A DNA stretch of 36,363 nucleotides from Clostridium sp. (GCA_018371855.1 JAHAKD010000010.1:1-36363); one strand, 5' to 3'; shown: positions 8,874-17,360, numbered from the stretch's first letter. Program-made: numbers and translations. Notes: a model not told the origin generated them from the sequence alone.

Positions 8874-8888
8874 TCCTTTTAAGGCGTT
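8853..8888 (-). terminator. Terminator of dnaG-rpoD
   Basis: On the minus strand, AACGCCTTAAAAG pairs imperfectly (one G-U, one bulge) with CTTTAGGGCGTT, then seven T. It lies 40 bases after the rpoD stop. Confidence 0.8.
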
Positions 8889-8928
8889 TACATAAATTTT
8901 TATTGCTATATTTTTCCTTTTCTATATT

Positions 8929-10077
8929 TTAGCTCATATAATCTTTTAATTTTTTACTTCTACTTGGATGTCTTAATTTTCTTAACGCTTTTGCTTCAAT
9001 TTGTCTAATTCTTTCACGAGTTACCTTAAATTCTTTTCCTACTTCTTCCAAAGTACGAGCCTTTCCATCTTCCAAACCAAACCTTAATTTTAATACTTTA
9101 GCTTCTCTAGGTGTTAATGTACTCATAACTTCTTCTAATTGCTCTTTTAACAATGTATATGCTGCAGAATCTTGTGGTTCTGGTGAATCTTCATCTTTTA
9201 TAAAATCACCTAAGTGACTATCATCTTCTTCGCCAATTGGTGTTTCTAAAGAAACTGGGTCTTGAGCAATCTTTTGAATTTCCATTACCTTTTCAACTGG
9301 CATCTCCATTTCTTCTGCGATTTCTTCTTGCGTTGGTTCTCTACCTAGTTGTTGTAATAAATGTCTAGAAGTACGAATTAATTTATTAATTGTTTCTACC
9401 ATGTGTACTGGAATTCTTATAGTTCTAGCTTGATCTGCTATTGCTCTTGTAATAGCTTGTCTTATCCACCATGTTGCATAAGTACTAAATTTAAAACCTT
9501 TAGTATAATCAAACTTCTCGACAGCTTTTATAAGTCCCATATTACCTTCTTGTATTAAATCTAAAAATAGCATTCCTCTTCCAACATATTTTTTAGCAAT
9601 ACTTACAACTAATCTTAAGTTTGACTCTGCTAATTTTTGTTTAGCCTCTTCGTCTCCATCTAAAACTTTTTTTGCTAAATCTAATTCTTCTTCATATGTA
9701 AGAAGTGGTATCTTACCTATTTCTCTTAAATACATTCTAACAGGGTCATCAATATTACTACTCTCGTAACCAGCAATATCAATTTCATCTAATTTTAAAT
9801 CTTCTACTTCTTGTAAATCCTCTTCATCAGGACCCTCTTCGTCTAAATCGTCATCTTTACCGATATCAACGCCCATTTTTTCCAAAGCATCAAATACTCT
9901 TTCCATTTGTTCTGTTGATAAATCGTCTAACTCAGCTGCCAAATCCCCATAAGTTATTTTTTTATTCTTATTTGCAAAATCTAATATTCTTTTTACCTTT
10001 TTTTCTGTTTCTGCTCTTTCAATTTCTTGAGCATCATTTTTTTCTGTTATTTCTTCTTGTCCTTCTACCTTTTTCAT
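8929..10077 (-). CDS. rpoD: RNA polymerase primary sigma factor (RpoD/SigA)
   Basis: 382 residues, close to B. subtilis SigA (371). It directs RNA polymerase to housekeeping promoters such as the TTGACA/TATAAT sites seen in this window. A short region 1.1 (about 25-80) and an acidic linker precede region 1.2 (DPVRMYLREIG). Region 2 follows with LRLVVSIAKKY, DLIQEGNMGLIKAVEKFDY and the -10 reading helix FSTYATWWIRQAITRAI. Region 3 and region 4 end in LTPREAKVLKLRFG and the -35 helix-turn-helix VGKEFKVTRERIRQIEAKAL. AGGAGG sits 6 nt upstream of the ATG in the 13-base gap after dnaG, so the two form an operon of the classic dnaG-rpoD type without an adjacent rpsU. Confidence 0.98.
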   Translation of the reverse strand: MKKVEGQEEITEKNDAQEIERAETEKKVKRILDFANKNKKITYGDLAAELDDLSTEQMERVFDALEKMGVDIGKDDDLDEEGPDEEDLQEVEDLKLDEIDIAGYESSNIDDPVRMYLREIGKIPLLTYEEELDLAKKVLDGDEEAKQKLAESNLRLVVSIAKKYVGRGMLFLDLIQEGNMGLIKAVEKFDYTKGFKFSTYATWWIRQAITRAIADQARTIRIPVHMVETINKLIRTSRHLLQQLGREPTQEEIAEEMEMPVEKVMEIQKIAQDPVSLETPIGEEDDSHLGDFIKDEDSPEPQDSAAYTLLKEQLEEVMSTLTPREAKVLKLRFGLEDGKARTLEEVGKEFKVTRERIRQIEAKALRKLRHPSRSKKLKDYMS

Positions 10078-10090
10078 TATAACCTCCTAG

Positions 10091-11872
10091 TTATTTCGCA
10101 AGTTTAATAATTATGTCATTTAATTCTCTCTCAAGTGCTAACTTACTTTCATTATCAAGTTCAGAATCTTCTAAAGATTTTAATATTTCATCTCGTTTTT
10201 CTTTTAAATTTTCTCTTTCATATGTATTTAAAATATCATCAATTCCTTTGTCTATATCTGTAATACCATAATCTTTTGCCATAATTTCTGTAATGTGATT
10301 TATAATATCTTCATCTTCAAATAAACTTAAAACATCATATATCTCTGTTATACCCTTTTCATATTCTGCATATACTTTTTCTAAAATCTTTTTATTTTTT
10401 TCGTACTTAAAATCTTCAGGCTTTATCTTATTTTTTATTTTAGAATATACATTTGCATTAGACATAAGTAACATTGCAATTATTGTATTTTCCCTTTTTA
10501 ATCTTGCCTCACTAATTTTAGTATCTTCTTTTTTTACTATGTTATACTGCGTATTTCTTTTTTCCAGAATTTTAGAATTAGTATTTTTAGGATATAATAT
10601 TTTTTTAATTTCCGAATATAATGCTTCTTTTGAAATATCATAATCTTTTGAAATTTTTTCTATATATATTTCTTGTTCCATACTGTTTTCTACTCTTGCT
10701 AATATTTTTGCAACTTCATTTAAGAATTTTATTTTGTCTGCAGTATTGTCAAGATTTAATGTTCTTTTTAAAACTCTAACTTTAAACTCTACTAAAGATA
10801 TTGCATCATCAATACATTTTTTTAGTCTTTCTGGCCCATATTTTGTAACATATTCATCTGGGTCTTTTGCTCCAGAAATTTGTAAAACTCTAACATCACA
10901 ACCTAAATTTCTTAATATATCTAGTCCTCTTACTATAGCTTCTTGCCCAGCACCATCAGCATCATAACCTAATATAATTTGCTCCGAACTTCGTCTTAAA
11001 AGCCTTCCTTGTGCCTCTGTCATTGCTGTACCCAAAGAAGCCACTACATTTGTTATACCTCTTTGATGTAAAGATATAACATCCATATATCCTTCTACTA
11101 TTAAGATTTTTTTTGTATCATGTTTTTTTGCATTATATAAACCAAATAAATGTCTACCTTTACTATATACTAAATTTTCTGGTGAATTTATATACTTAGG
11201 TTTAGAGTCATCTAAAACTCTACCACCAAAAGCTATAATTCTTCCCCTTACATCTTGTATAGGAAACATTAGTCTATGTCTAAATCTATCTATAAATTGA
11301 CCTCGGTCATTTCTGTTTACCAAGTCTGAAGCTAAAATTGCTTCATCAGAAAAGCCTTTGGTTTTTAGAAAATTATATAATTCATTAAAATTACCTGAAT
11401 AACCTATTAAGAATTCTTTTAATGTTGCATTATTTAATTTTCTTATTTTAACATATTCTTGAGCAGCTTTAGCTGTTGGCTTGTACAAATTTTCATGATA
11501 AAAATAGGCTGCGTTTTTATTTATTTGATATATTTTGTCTTTTAATTCTTGAGTTTTATTATCGCCAATACTTTCTAATTTTGGTAATGTTATATTTGCT
11601 CGTTCTGCAAGTAATTCTATACTTTCTCTAAAATTGATTCCTTCTATTTTACTTATAAAGTGAATTACATTGCCTCCAACACCACAACCAAAACAATGAA
11701 ATATTTGCTTATCCGGAGAAACTGCAAAAGAAGGTGATTTCTCGTTGTGAAATGGACATAATCCAAAATAATTTCTTCCACTTCTTTTTAAATGTACATA
11801 TTGTGATACAACGTCTACAATATCATTATTGTTTTTAATTTCATCTATAAGTTCATCACTATATCGTATCAT
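10091..11872 (-). CDS. dnaG: DNA primase (DnaG)
   Basis: 593 residues. It makes RNA primers at the replication fork together with the replicative helicase. The CHC2 zinc ribbon has C39, H42, C60 and C63 (CPFHNEKSPSF, FHCFGCGVGG). The catalytic core with a Toprim domain follows: ILIVEGYMDVISLHQ with the catalytic Glu near residue 258, and LGYDADGAGQEAI near 302. The last 200 residues are charged and helical and correspond to the helicase-binding region. The start is supported by an AGGTAGG ribosome site. It is the first gene of the dnaG-rpoD operon. No clear promoter stands out in the AT-rich leader (11873-12055). Confidence 0.97.
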   Translation of the reverse strand: MIRYSDELIDEIKNNNDIVDVVSQYVHLKRSGRNYFGLCPFHNEKSPSFAVSPDKQIFHCFGCGVGGNVIHFISKIEGINFRESIELLAERANITLPKLESIGDNKTQELKDKIYQINKNAAYFYHENLYKPTAKAAQEYVKIRKLNNATLKEFLIGYSGNFNELYNFLKTKGFSDEAILASDLVNRNDRGQFIDRFRHRLMFPIQDVRGRIIAFGGRVLDDSKPKYINSPENLVYSKGRHLFGLYNAKKHDTKKILIVEGYMDVISLHQRGITNVVASLGTAMTEAQGRLLRRSSEQIILGYDADGAGQEAIVRGLDILRNLGCDVRVLQISGAKDPDEYVTKYGPERLKKCIDDAISLVEFKVRVLKRTLNLDNTADKIKFLNEVAKILARVENSMEQEIYIEKISKDYDISKEALYSEIKKILYPKNTNSKILEKRNTQYNIVKKEDTKISEARLKRENTIIAMLLMSNANVYSKIKNKIKPEDFKYEKNKKILEKVYAEYEKGITEIYDVLSLFEDEDIINHITEIMAKDYGITDIDKGIDDILNTYERENLKEKRDEILKSLEDSELDNESKLALERELNDIIIKLAK

Positions 11873-12057
11873 TTTCCTACCTTTCTTTTACAAAGGACTT
11901 TGCTATCTACTTTTTCCTTATTTTGTAAATATTTCTTTCGTTTTTTTGCATTATGGCGCAAAGTTCCCCTATAAATTAATATTCGACAACTTAACAATAA
12001 ATCCTTCTTTTATGTATACAAAACTATATTTTTAGAAGAAAATTTTTGCAAAAAATT

Positions 12058-12104
12058 AACTCCTGTCAAATTTAAATTGGCTTCGCCTAATTTTTACAAG
12101 AGTT
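12058..12104. other. Long imperfect hairpin containing GGC-TTC-GCC
   Basis: AACTCCTGT (12058-12066) pairs with ACAAGAGTT (12096-12104) with one mismatch. Inside it AAATT-GGC-TTC-GCC-TAATTT folds again. It lies between the carD-like gene and dnaG, downstream of the first and far upstream of the second. It may be a terminator or a repeat remnant. Confidence 0.45.
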
Positions 12105-12121
12105 ATCTTTTGATTAAAATA

Positions 12122-12162
12122 TAATTGGTGTGTTTACATTTATCATTTAAATACACCAATTA
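12122..12162. other. Inverted repeat between carD-like gene and dnaG
   Basis: TAATTGGTGT (12122-12131) pairs perfectly with ACACCAATTA (12153-12162), 21-nt loop. It could be a second terminator for the carD-like gene. The 350 bases 11873-12227 hold only this, the neighbouring hairpins and no gene. Confidence 0.45.
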
Positions 12163-12194
12163 CATTTTTCATTGTTAGCTATACAGACAATAAA

Positions 12195-12218
12195 AGAAAG
12201 AAATTAAAATTTCTTTCT
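12195..12218 (-). terminator. Terminator of the carD-like gene
   Basis: AGAAAGAAATT (12195-12205) pairs with AATTTCTTTCT (12208-12218), and on the minus strand it is followed by a T-rich stretch. It starts 9 bases after the stop codon. Confidence 0.6.
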
Positions 12219-12227
12219 CCCTAAGTA

Positions 12228-12821
12228 TTAATCATTAGATGCTTTTCTATTTATATCATCTGAATTAAATGGTATGAATTTGCTTACAATGTCACTGCTT
12301 ATATCTGATGCAGAAATATTTGCGTCTACTTTATATTCTTCATATGATGTTGAAATTTTACTATCAACCATTTGCTCTATTTCGTCTTGTGTAGCATGTT
12401 CTGTTAGTACAAGTTCACTTACTAAAATTTGTTTTGCGTTATTTAGCATTTTCTTTTCGCCTGTAGATAAACCTTTTTCTTTTTGTTTGAAACTTAAGTT
12501 TCTTACAACATCTGCAACTTTATATATGTCTCCGCTTTTCATTTTATCCATATTATCTCTATAACGTTTGTTCCAGTTCATAGACATTTCTGTTTCGTCT
12601 GACTCTAAAACTCTGAAGACTTTTTCGGCACTGCTTTTATCTATAATGCTTCTTACCCCTATTTCTTCAGCTTTAGCTGTTGGCACCATTACTTTAACTT
12701 CACCTGGCATCTTTAGTATATAGTAAGCTTGCTTCTCCCCTAAAATATCCTTTTCTTCTATTGCATCTATTACTCCTGCCCCGTGCATAGGGTAAACAAT
12801 TTTATCGCCTACATTAAACAT
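12228..12821 (-). CDS. CarD/CdnL-family RNA-polymerase-binding regulator
   Basis: 197 residues. The N-terminus is a CarD/TRCF RNA-polymerase-interacting domain (MFNVGDKIVYPMHGAGVIDAIEE, YYILKMPGEVKVMVP), and the rest is a helical DNA-binding-type domain (WNKRYRDNMDKMKSGDIYKVADVVRNL). Such proteins stabilise open complexes at housekeeping, especially rRNA, promoters; here that role is inferred from the family. A longer frame exists, but the AAAGGAG ribosome site places the start at the ATG at 12821. A near-consensus promoter (12865-12893) and a terminator make it a single-gene unit, next to dnaG-rpoD. The C-terminal 40 residues (EEYKVDANISASDISSDI) are an extension I cannot assign. Confidence 0.92.
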   Translation of the reverse strand: MFNVGDKIVYPMHGAGVIDAIEEKDILGEKQAYYILKMPGEVKVMVPTAKAEEIGVRSIIDKSSAEKVFRVLESDETEMSMNWNKRYRDNMDKMKSGDIYKVADVVRNLSFKQKEKGLSTGEKKMLNNAKQILVSELVLTEHATQDEIEQMVDSKISTSYEEYKVDANISASDISSDIVSKFIPFNSDDINRKASND

Positions 12822-12864
12822 GCAAGTCACTCCTTTCAATGTCTATTCAATTATCAACACTCTT

Positions 12865-12893
12865 ATTATACTACAAAAATTACCAAAAGTCAA
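12865..12893 (-). promoter_or_regulatory. Promoter of the carD-like gene, embedded in the dut terminator
   Basis: On the minus strand, TTGACT (12893-12888), 17-nt spacer, TATAAT (12870-12865). The -35 box straddles the loop and 3' arm of the dut terminator, as at 8845-8873. Confidence 0.85.
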
Positions 12894-12906
12894 AACTTTT
12901 GGTAAT
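12879..12906 (-). terminator. Terminator of dut
   Basis: ATTACCAAAAG (12879-12889) and CTTTTGGTAAT (12896-12906) form a perfect 11-bp stem with a 6-nt loop. T runs flank both sides. Confidence 0.8.
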
Positions 12907-13009
12907 GGTTTTTTAGCCTTAAAATCGCTGAACCTGTTAATAATTCTGTATTTTAAGGCTTATATATTTTTTATTGTCTTTTTGAGTTATCTACTACTTA
13001 TTCAAATTT

Positions 13010-13474
13010 CTATTTCTTATCTGTAGAACCAAATCCTCCTACTCTTGTTCCTTCTGCTACATCATCATCTGTTGTTAAGAATTTTTGGAATATAACTTGC
13101 CCAATTACATCTCCTTTTTTTACCTCGATATCATGGTCTTGGAAATTAAAATATTGGAAATAAAAATGTCCGTCATTAGATTCATTTCCATAGTAATCTG
13201 CATCTATTATACCTATACTATTTGCCATTACAAATCCTTTTTTAGGTCCACTACTTCTGTTTGCCAGCATATACCATTCATCATCTTGGCAATATGCTTT
13301 TAACCCTGTTGGAATTAAAGTTGGTTTTATTCCTGGTTTGTATGCAGGTATTACAACATCTTCTGCTGCTTCTACATCATATGCAGCTGCATGTTTTGTT
13401 TTTCTTACTGGAATATGTATATCTTTATCTTCCCATCCTTTTGCTATTTCAAATCCTCTTAATCTTTTTGCCAT
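13010..13474 (-). CDS. dut: dUTP diphosphatase (dUTPase)
   Basis: 154 residues. It hydrolyses dUTP to dUMP and pyrophosphate, keeping uracil out of DNA and feeding dTMP synthesis. The five motifs of trimeric dUTPases can be seen in order: AAYDVEAAED, NRSSGPKKG, GIIDADYYG with the catalytic Asp, IGQVIFQKF and RVGGFGST near the C-terminus. The motif 1 form (AYD for GYD) and the RSSG motif are slight variants. An AAAGGAGAG ribosome site precedes the ATG. A promoter with TTGACA lies at 13510-13537, and the gene is divergent from feoA. I prefer dUTPase over a dCTP deaminase of the same fold because of the intact motif 5. Confidence 0.92.
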   Translation of the reverse strand: MAKRLRGFEIAKGWEDKDIHIPVRKTKHAAAYDVEAAEDVVIPAYKPGIKPTLIPTGLKAYCQDDEWYMLANRSSGPKKGFVMANSIGIIDADYYGNESNDGHFYFQYFNFQDHDIEVKKGDVIGQVIFQKFLTTDDDVAEGTRVGGFGSTDKK

Positions 13475-13509
13475 ATTAATCTCTCCTTTATTATTCCTTT
13501 ACTTCTCAT

Positions 13510-13537
13510 ATTTTATATTATTATTTTTATTTGTCAA
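13510..13537 (-). promoter_or_regulatory. Promoter of dut
   Basis: On the minus strand, TTGACA (13537-13532), 16-nt spacer, TAAAAT (13515-13510). Confidence 0.65.
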
Positions 13538-13683
13538 TACTATTATTTTTTGCATATTATAAATTAAGTTGTAGTCGAAATATTCTATTTTTTGTCTACT
13601 ATTATAATATAGTATCGAAACCAAAAATTTCGTTACTTGTTATTTATAAATTTACTAATAATGTTTACTGGTGGTGAATTACT

Positions 13684-13920
13684 ATGAATTTTTGCTCATT
13701 AGATACTGTAAAAATAGGTAAAACAGCTAAAATTTTATATATAAACTGTAATAAAATTATAAAAAGAAGATTACTTGATTTAGGAATTATAGAAAATTCT
13801 AACATTACTCCTGTATTTAGAAGTCCTTTTAAAGATCCTACTGCATACTTAATACGAGGAACTATAGTTGCACTTCGAAGTGATGATACGAGAAAAATTA
13901 TTGTAACTACTTCAATATGA
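13684..13920 (+). CDS. feoA: FeoA-family protein
   Basis: 78 residues forming one SH3-like FeoA domain: VKIGKTAKILYINCNKIIKRRLLDLGIIENSNI, then FRSPFKDPTAYLIRGTIVALRSDDTRKIIV. FeoA is a small cytoplasmic partner of the ferrous-iron permease FeoB. A GGTGGTG ribosome site precedes the ATG, and feoB begins 33 bases after the stop with its own site, the usual feoAB order. A -10-like TATAAT is present at 13603-13608, but I see no convincing -35 or Fur/DtxR box. Confidence 0.93.
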   Translation: MNFCSLDTVKIGKTAKILYINCNKIIKRRLLDLGIIENSNITPVFRSPFKDPTAYLIRGTIVALRSDDTRKIIVTTSI

Positions 13921-13953
13921 TTCATCATATTATTAACTATAGAGGTGATTTTT

Positions 13954-15255
13954 ATGTCTTCTTACAAAATAGCTCTTGTTGGAAATCCTAATGTAGGTAA
14001 ATCCACTATTTTTAATAGTTTAACTGGTATGAATCAACATACTGGCAACTGGACTGGAAAAACTGTTGGTAATTGTGAAGGTCACTATAATTTTAATAAA
14101 GACCACTTTACTATTGTTGATATTCCTGGAACTTATTCACTAATGTCTAATTCTGAAGAGGAAGAAATTGCTAGAAATTTTATTTGTTTCGAAAAGCTTG
14201 ATGCTGTAGTAATTGTTGTTGATGCAACATCTTTAGAACGAAATTTGAACCTAGTATTTCAAATAATGGAAATTACTTCTAACATAATAGTATCTGTAAA
14301 TTTGCTAGATGAGGCTAAGAAAAAAGGAATAAGTATAGATTTAAAAAAATTATCTGAGCTATTGGAAGTTCCAGTGGTAGGTACAATTGGAAAAAAGAAA
14401 AAGACATTAATTAATTTAAAAAATGAAATCACTAAAATCTGTGCTGGTAAAGTGTCTCCTACACCTAAAATTATTAAATATGTTCCAATTATTGAAGATA
14501 GCATCTCTTTACTTTCTTCGGAGATTTCTGTCCCATTTCCTATTTGTAGATGGATTTCATTAAAATTAATATGTAATAACGAAAAGTTGCTTGCCTCAAT
14601 TTCTAATAAGTTTCAACTTAATTTAAATACACCTAATATAAATGCAAAATTGGATGAAATTGAATGTTTACTTGCACGAAATGATATAACTGCTTCTAAT
14701 ATAGAAAATGCTTTATTAGCTAGTATTCTAAGGCAATGCGAATATATTACTAAAGCTGTTTGTACATATAAAAAAGCAGATTATACTAAAAGGACAATGA
14801 AAATAGATAAAATATTAACCTCGAAGAAATTTGGTATACCTATAATGCTTGTATTTCTATGCCTATTATTTTGGATTACAATAGTTGGAGCAAATTATCC
14901 CTCTCAAGTATTATCAAATTTATTTGAAGTTTTAAAAGAGAAAATCCTTGTTTTTCTTGAATATGTACATTCTCCAGATTGGCTTACAAGTCTGCTTGTA
15001 AATGGAGTATATCAAACAGTTACCTGGGTTGTTTCTGTTATGTTACCGCCTATGGCAATATTTTTTCCGTTATTTACTATTTTAGAAGATTTAGGTTTCT
15101 TGCCTAGAATTGCTTTTAATTTGGACAGATGTTTTAAATGTGCGTGTACTTCTGGTAAACAGGCACTTACCATGTGCATGGAAGTGACAGTATGGTTTAA
15201 TTACCATTTCTTTTTACAATTAAATATCTCTGAAATATATCCTATTAAACAATAA
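13954..15255 (+). CDS. feoB: FeoB, N-terminal part (interrupted by a mobile element)
   Basis: The first 409 residues or so of a ferrous-iron transporter. The start is the ATG at 13954 after GAGGTG. The GTPase domain has GNPNVGKS (G1), DIPGTYSL (G3) and NLLD (G4). A helical regulatory domain follows, then the first membrane helices and the Gate motif region (VVSVMLPPMAIFFPLFTILEDLGFLPR, split here only in my description). Native sequence ends at 15181 within KQALTMCMG. The last 24 or so residues to the TAA at 15253-15255 (starting VTVWFNYHFF) come from the inserted element. The permease half lies at 20348-21202, so this product should not transport iron. The GTPase part may still be made. Confidence 0.93.
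   Translation: MSSYKIALVGNPNVGKSTIFNSLTGMNQHTGNWTGKTVGNCEGHYNFNKDHFTIVDIPGTYSLMSNSEEEEIARNFICFEKLDAVVIVVDATSLERNLNLVFQIMEITSNIIVSVNLLDEAKKKGISIDLKKLSELLEVPVVGTIGKKKKTLINLKNEITKICAGKVSPTPKIIKYVPIIEDSISLLSSEISVPFPICRWISLKLICNNEKLLASISNKFQLNLNTPNINAKLDEIECLLARNDITASNIENALLASILRQCEYITKAVCTYKKADYTKRTMKIDKILTSKKFGIPIMLVFLCLLFWITIVGANYPSQVLSNLFEVLKEKILVFLEYVHSPDWLTSLLVNGVYQTVTWVVSVMLPPMAIFFPLFTILEDLGFLPRIAFNLDRCFKCACTSGKQALTMCMEVTVWFNYHFFLQLNISEIYPIKQ
15150..15196. other. attL: left junction of the element in feoB
   Basis: The feoB side reads GGCACTTACCATG, the central dinucleotide TG is at 15175-15176, and the element arm is CATGGAAGTGACAGTATGGT (15177-15196). The 12-bp core CCATGTGCATGG (15170-15181) is repeated at 20346-20357. 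Confidence 0.85.
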
Positions 15256-16472
15256 GGAGCTAAAATAACTGCATATACTAACACATATACTATAAATGCT
15301 AATGCACTTCTTCTTTCCAATTTGCAATCAATTTCTTTTAACATATTTTTTCTTCTAATTTCTATTAGTAGACAAAGTAGTAAACCAAATGGAATTACAA
15401 GTAATGATATCCAGCCAATTAGCAATGGATTTCCTAAAGCTAATAAAATTAATCCAAGAGGTACAAAAATAAGAAGTGCCAAATCTGTAAATGGGAAAAA
15501 TAAATTTAATGACATTAAGAATTTAGATTTTAACTTAAGTTTCTTAGATCTAAAGACTTTAACTTTCTTAAATGCTTCAATCATACCTCTAGCCCATCTT
15601 TTTCTTTGTTTTCCTAAATCTTTAAATTTTTCTGGAACTTCTGTAAATGCAATTGCATTTTTCGCAAAATTTGTTTCATATCCTTCACTTAATGCTTGCC
15701 ATGTTAATACAATATCTTCCCCAACACAGTTTTGCCATCCGCCTATTTCTTTTAACATTTTAGTTTTGTATGCACTAAATGCCCCTTGTGAAACTAGTGT
15801 TGAATTATAGTTACCTTGAATAAATTTTACTCCAAATATTCCTAAAGTATAGTCCCATTCCTGAAGTTTAGTAATAAAACTTTTCTTACTATTTTTAACA
15901 AATAAGCAACCTGCTGTAGCTACTGTATTTTTATTAGAATTTATTAACTTATTCATAATATTTCTTATAGCTAATTGGTGTAACACTGTATCACTGTCTA
16001 CAGTTATTGTATATTTAGTACATACTTCTTCTAGGCCCTTATTAAGAGCTTCTGCTTTTCCTTTGTGTTCTGCCTCTATAATAGAAATATTATCTGGTAA
16101 ATCCATAGCTTTTAATACTTTTAATGTGTTATCTGTTGAGCCATCATCAATAATTTTTACATATATTTTTCCGGAATATTTTTGTTCTTTTATAGAAACT
16201 AACGTATCTTTTATTGTTCTTTCTGCATTATAAACCGGAATTAAAATAGTAACATCTTCATCTTTGCACCATAATTTCTTTTCTTTCTTCTTAAATAACA
16301 AACTTACAAAATTAAAAACATAATTAAATCCGGGAATTATTGCTACAAATACTACTAAATAAATTGCTAAGAAATATCCAAAATAACACGCTATATCATT
16401 AATCCAATTAATATTTATACATATTGAACAAATCAGATATAAAAATGCACATATAAATGATGTTAAAAACAT
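15201..16472 (-). CDS. Processive family-2 glycosyltransferase (PNAG/hyaluronan/cellulose synthase type)
   Basis: 423 residues. Two N-terminal membrane helices precede a GT-A domain: ILIPVYNAERTI, KIIDDGSTDNT, TVDSDTVL (the metal-binding DxD), VGEDIVLTW and the QRKRWARG (QxxRW) signature of processive enzymes. Three or four C-terminal helices follow. The family polymerises a nucleotide sugar and extrudes the chain through the membrane. With the neighbouring deacetylase, poly-N-acetylglucosamine is the best guess (IcaA/PgaC-like), but hyaluronan or chitin synthase activity cannot be excluded. GAGGTG six bases upstream selects the ATG at 16472 over a GTG at 16481 that overlaps it. The stop codon is 5 bp from the attP arm, so this gene abuts the left end of the element. 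Confidence 0.9.
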   Translation of the reverse strand: MFLTSFICAFLYLICSICININWINDIACYFGYFLAIYLVVFVAIIPGFNYVFNFVSLLFKKKEKKLWCKDEDVTILIPVYNAERTIKDTLVSIKEQKYSGKIYVKIIDDGSTDNTLKVLKAMDLPDNISIIEAEHKGKAEALNKGLEEVCTKYTITVDSDTVLHQLAIRNIMNKLINSNKNTVATAGCLFVKNSKKSFITKLQEWDYTLGIFGVKFIQGNYNSTLVSQGAFSAYKTKMLKEIGGWQNCVGEDIVLTWQALSEGYETNFAKNAIAFTEVPEKFKDLGKQRKRWARGMIEAFKKVKVFRSKKLKLKSKFLMSLNLFFPFTDLALLIFVPLGLILLALGNPLLIGWISLLVIPFGLLLCLLIEIRRKNMLKEIDCKLERRSALAFIVYVLVYAVILAPYCLIGYISEIFNCKKKW

Positions 16473-16481
16473 TCTTATCAC

Positions 16482-16499
16482 CTCATATTATCATATGAG
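16482..16499. promoter_or_regulatory. Dyad in the divergent intergenic region
   Basis: CTCATAT-TATC-ATATGAG is a perfect 7-bp inverted repeat at the ribosome site of the glycosyltransferase. The 96-base gap to the deacetylase start must hold both promoters, so this dyad is a candidate shared operator. Confidence 0.45.
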
Positions 16500-16568
16500 A
16501 ATTGTCCAAATATGGTGAATTGTGTCAAAAGATGTCCAAAAATAATACAATATATTGAGGTGATTATA

Positions 16569-17360
16569 TTGAAAACCAAAAAAATAATTATATTACTACT
16601 ATGTGCCGTATTGATTATAGGTCTGGTAATATATGCTGTTGACCAACATAGTAGTAAAAAAAGAACTGATGTTGCTATTCCAGTACTTCTTTATCATAAT
16701 TTTGTAACTATAGTTCCCGATTCTGATCCAGATAATTATAGTTATATAAATACTCCAGCAAGCTTTGAAGAAAATATTAAAACACTTTTAGATAATGGAT
16801 ATACTATAATATCTTTTAAAGACTTAAATGATGCCTATTCTGGGAAAAGCACACTTCCTAATAAACCAATAATTATTACTTTTGATGATGGATATTACAG
16901 TAATTACGAATATATCTATCCGATTTTGAAAAAATACAATGTAAAAGCTTCTATTTTTGTTGTCACAGATAAAATTGATAAAGAAATTGACGGAATAAAA
17001 TATTTAACTTGGGGTAATTGCCTAGAAATGCAAAATAGCGGTCTTGTAGAAATATTTAGTCACAGTACAAATCATATTTTTTATGATAAATTTCCTGCAA
17101 GAAGAGTTCGTGATGATGTAAAAGAATCATATAAAGAAATAGAAAAACATCTTGGAAAGCAATCTTTAAAAGTTTTTGCTTACCCATATGGTGCATATAC
17201 TAAAGAAACTGTAAAAGCTTTAGAAAATAATGGTATTGATTTTCAGGTTTATGATATTGGAATTAATAATTTTAAAGATTTAGATAAAAATTTTATTAAA
17301 AGAATTAATATTCCTTGTGAAATGACAGGGAAAGAAATTATCGAAGAAATTGAACACTAA
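16569..17360 (+). CDS. Membrane-anchored polysaccharide deacetylase (NodB/CE4 family)
   Basis: 263 residues with an N-terminal signal anchor (LKTKKIIILLLCAVLIIGL) and an extracellular NodB domain. Visible motifs are PVLLYHNF; ITFDDGYYS (motif 1, catalytic and metal Asp); SHSTNH (motif 2, metal His); and FAYPYGAY (motif 3). The PVLLYH opening is typical of IcaB/PgaB enzymes, which partly remove N-acetyl groups from poly-N-acetylglucosamine at the cell surface. The chosen start is TTG at 16569, with GAGGTG six bases before it. The longer frame from 16512 has no ribosome site and would place polar sequence before the anchor. It is divergent from the glycosyltransferase and ends at a terminator within a repeat cluster. 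Confidence 0.88.
   Translation: MKTKKIIILLLCAVLIIGLVIYAVDQHSSKKRTDVAIPVLLYHNFVTIVPDSDPDNYSYINTPASFEENIKTLLDNGYTIISFKDLNDAYSGKSTLPNKPIIITFDDGYYSNYEYIYPILKKYNVKASIFVVTDKIDKEIDGIKYLTWGNCLEMQNSGLVEIFSHSTNHIFYDKFPARRVRDDVKESYKEIEKHLGKQSLKVFAYPYGAYTKETVKALENNGIDFQVYDIGINNFKDLDKNFIKRINIPCEMTGKEIIEEIEH

Noticed and set aside
13665..13928. 87-codon leftward frame opposite feoA
   Set aside because: feoA has family motifs, a ribosome site and the expected operon order; the opposite frame has none.
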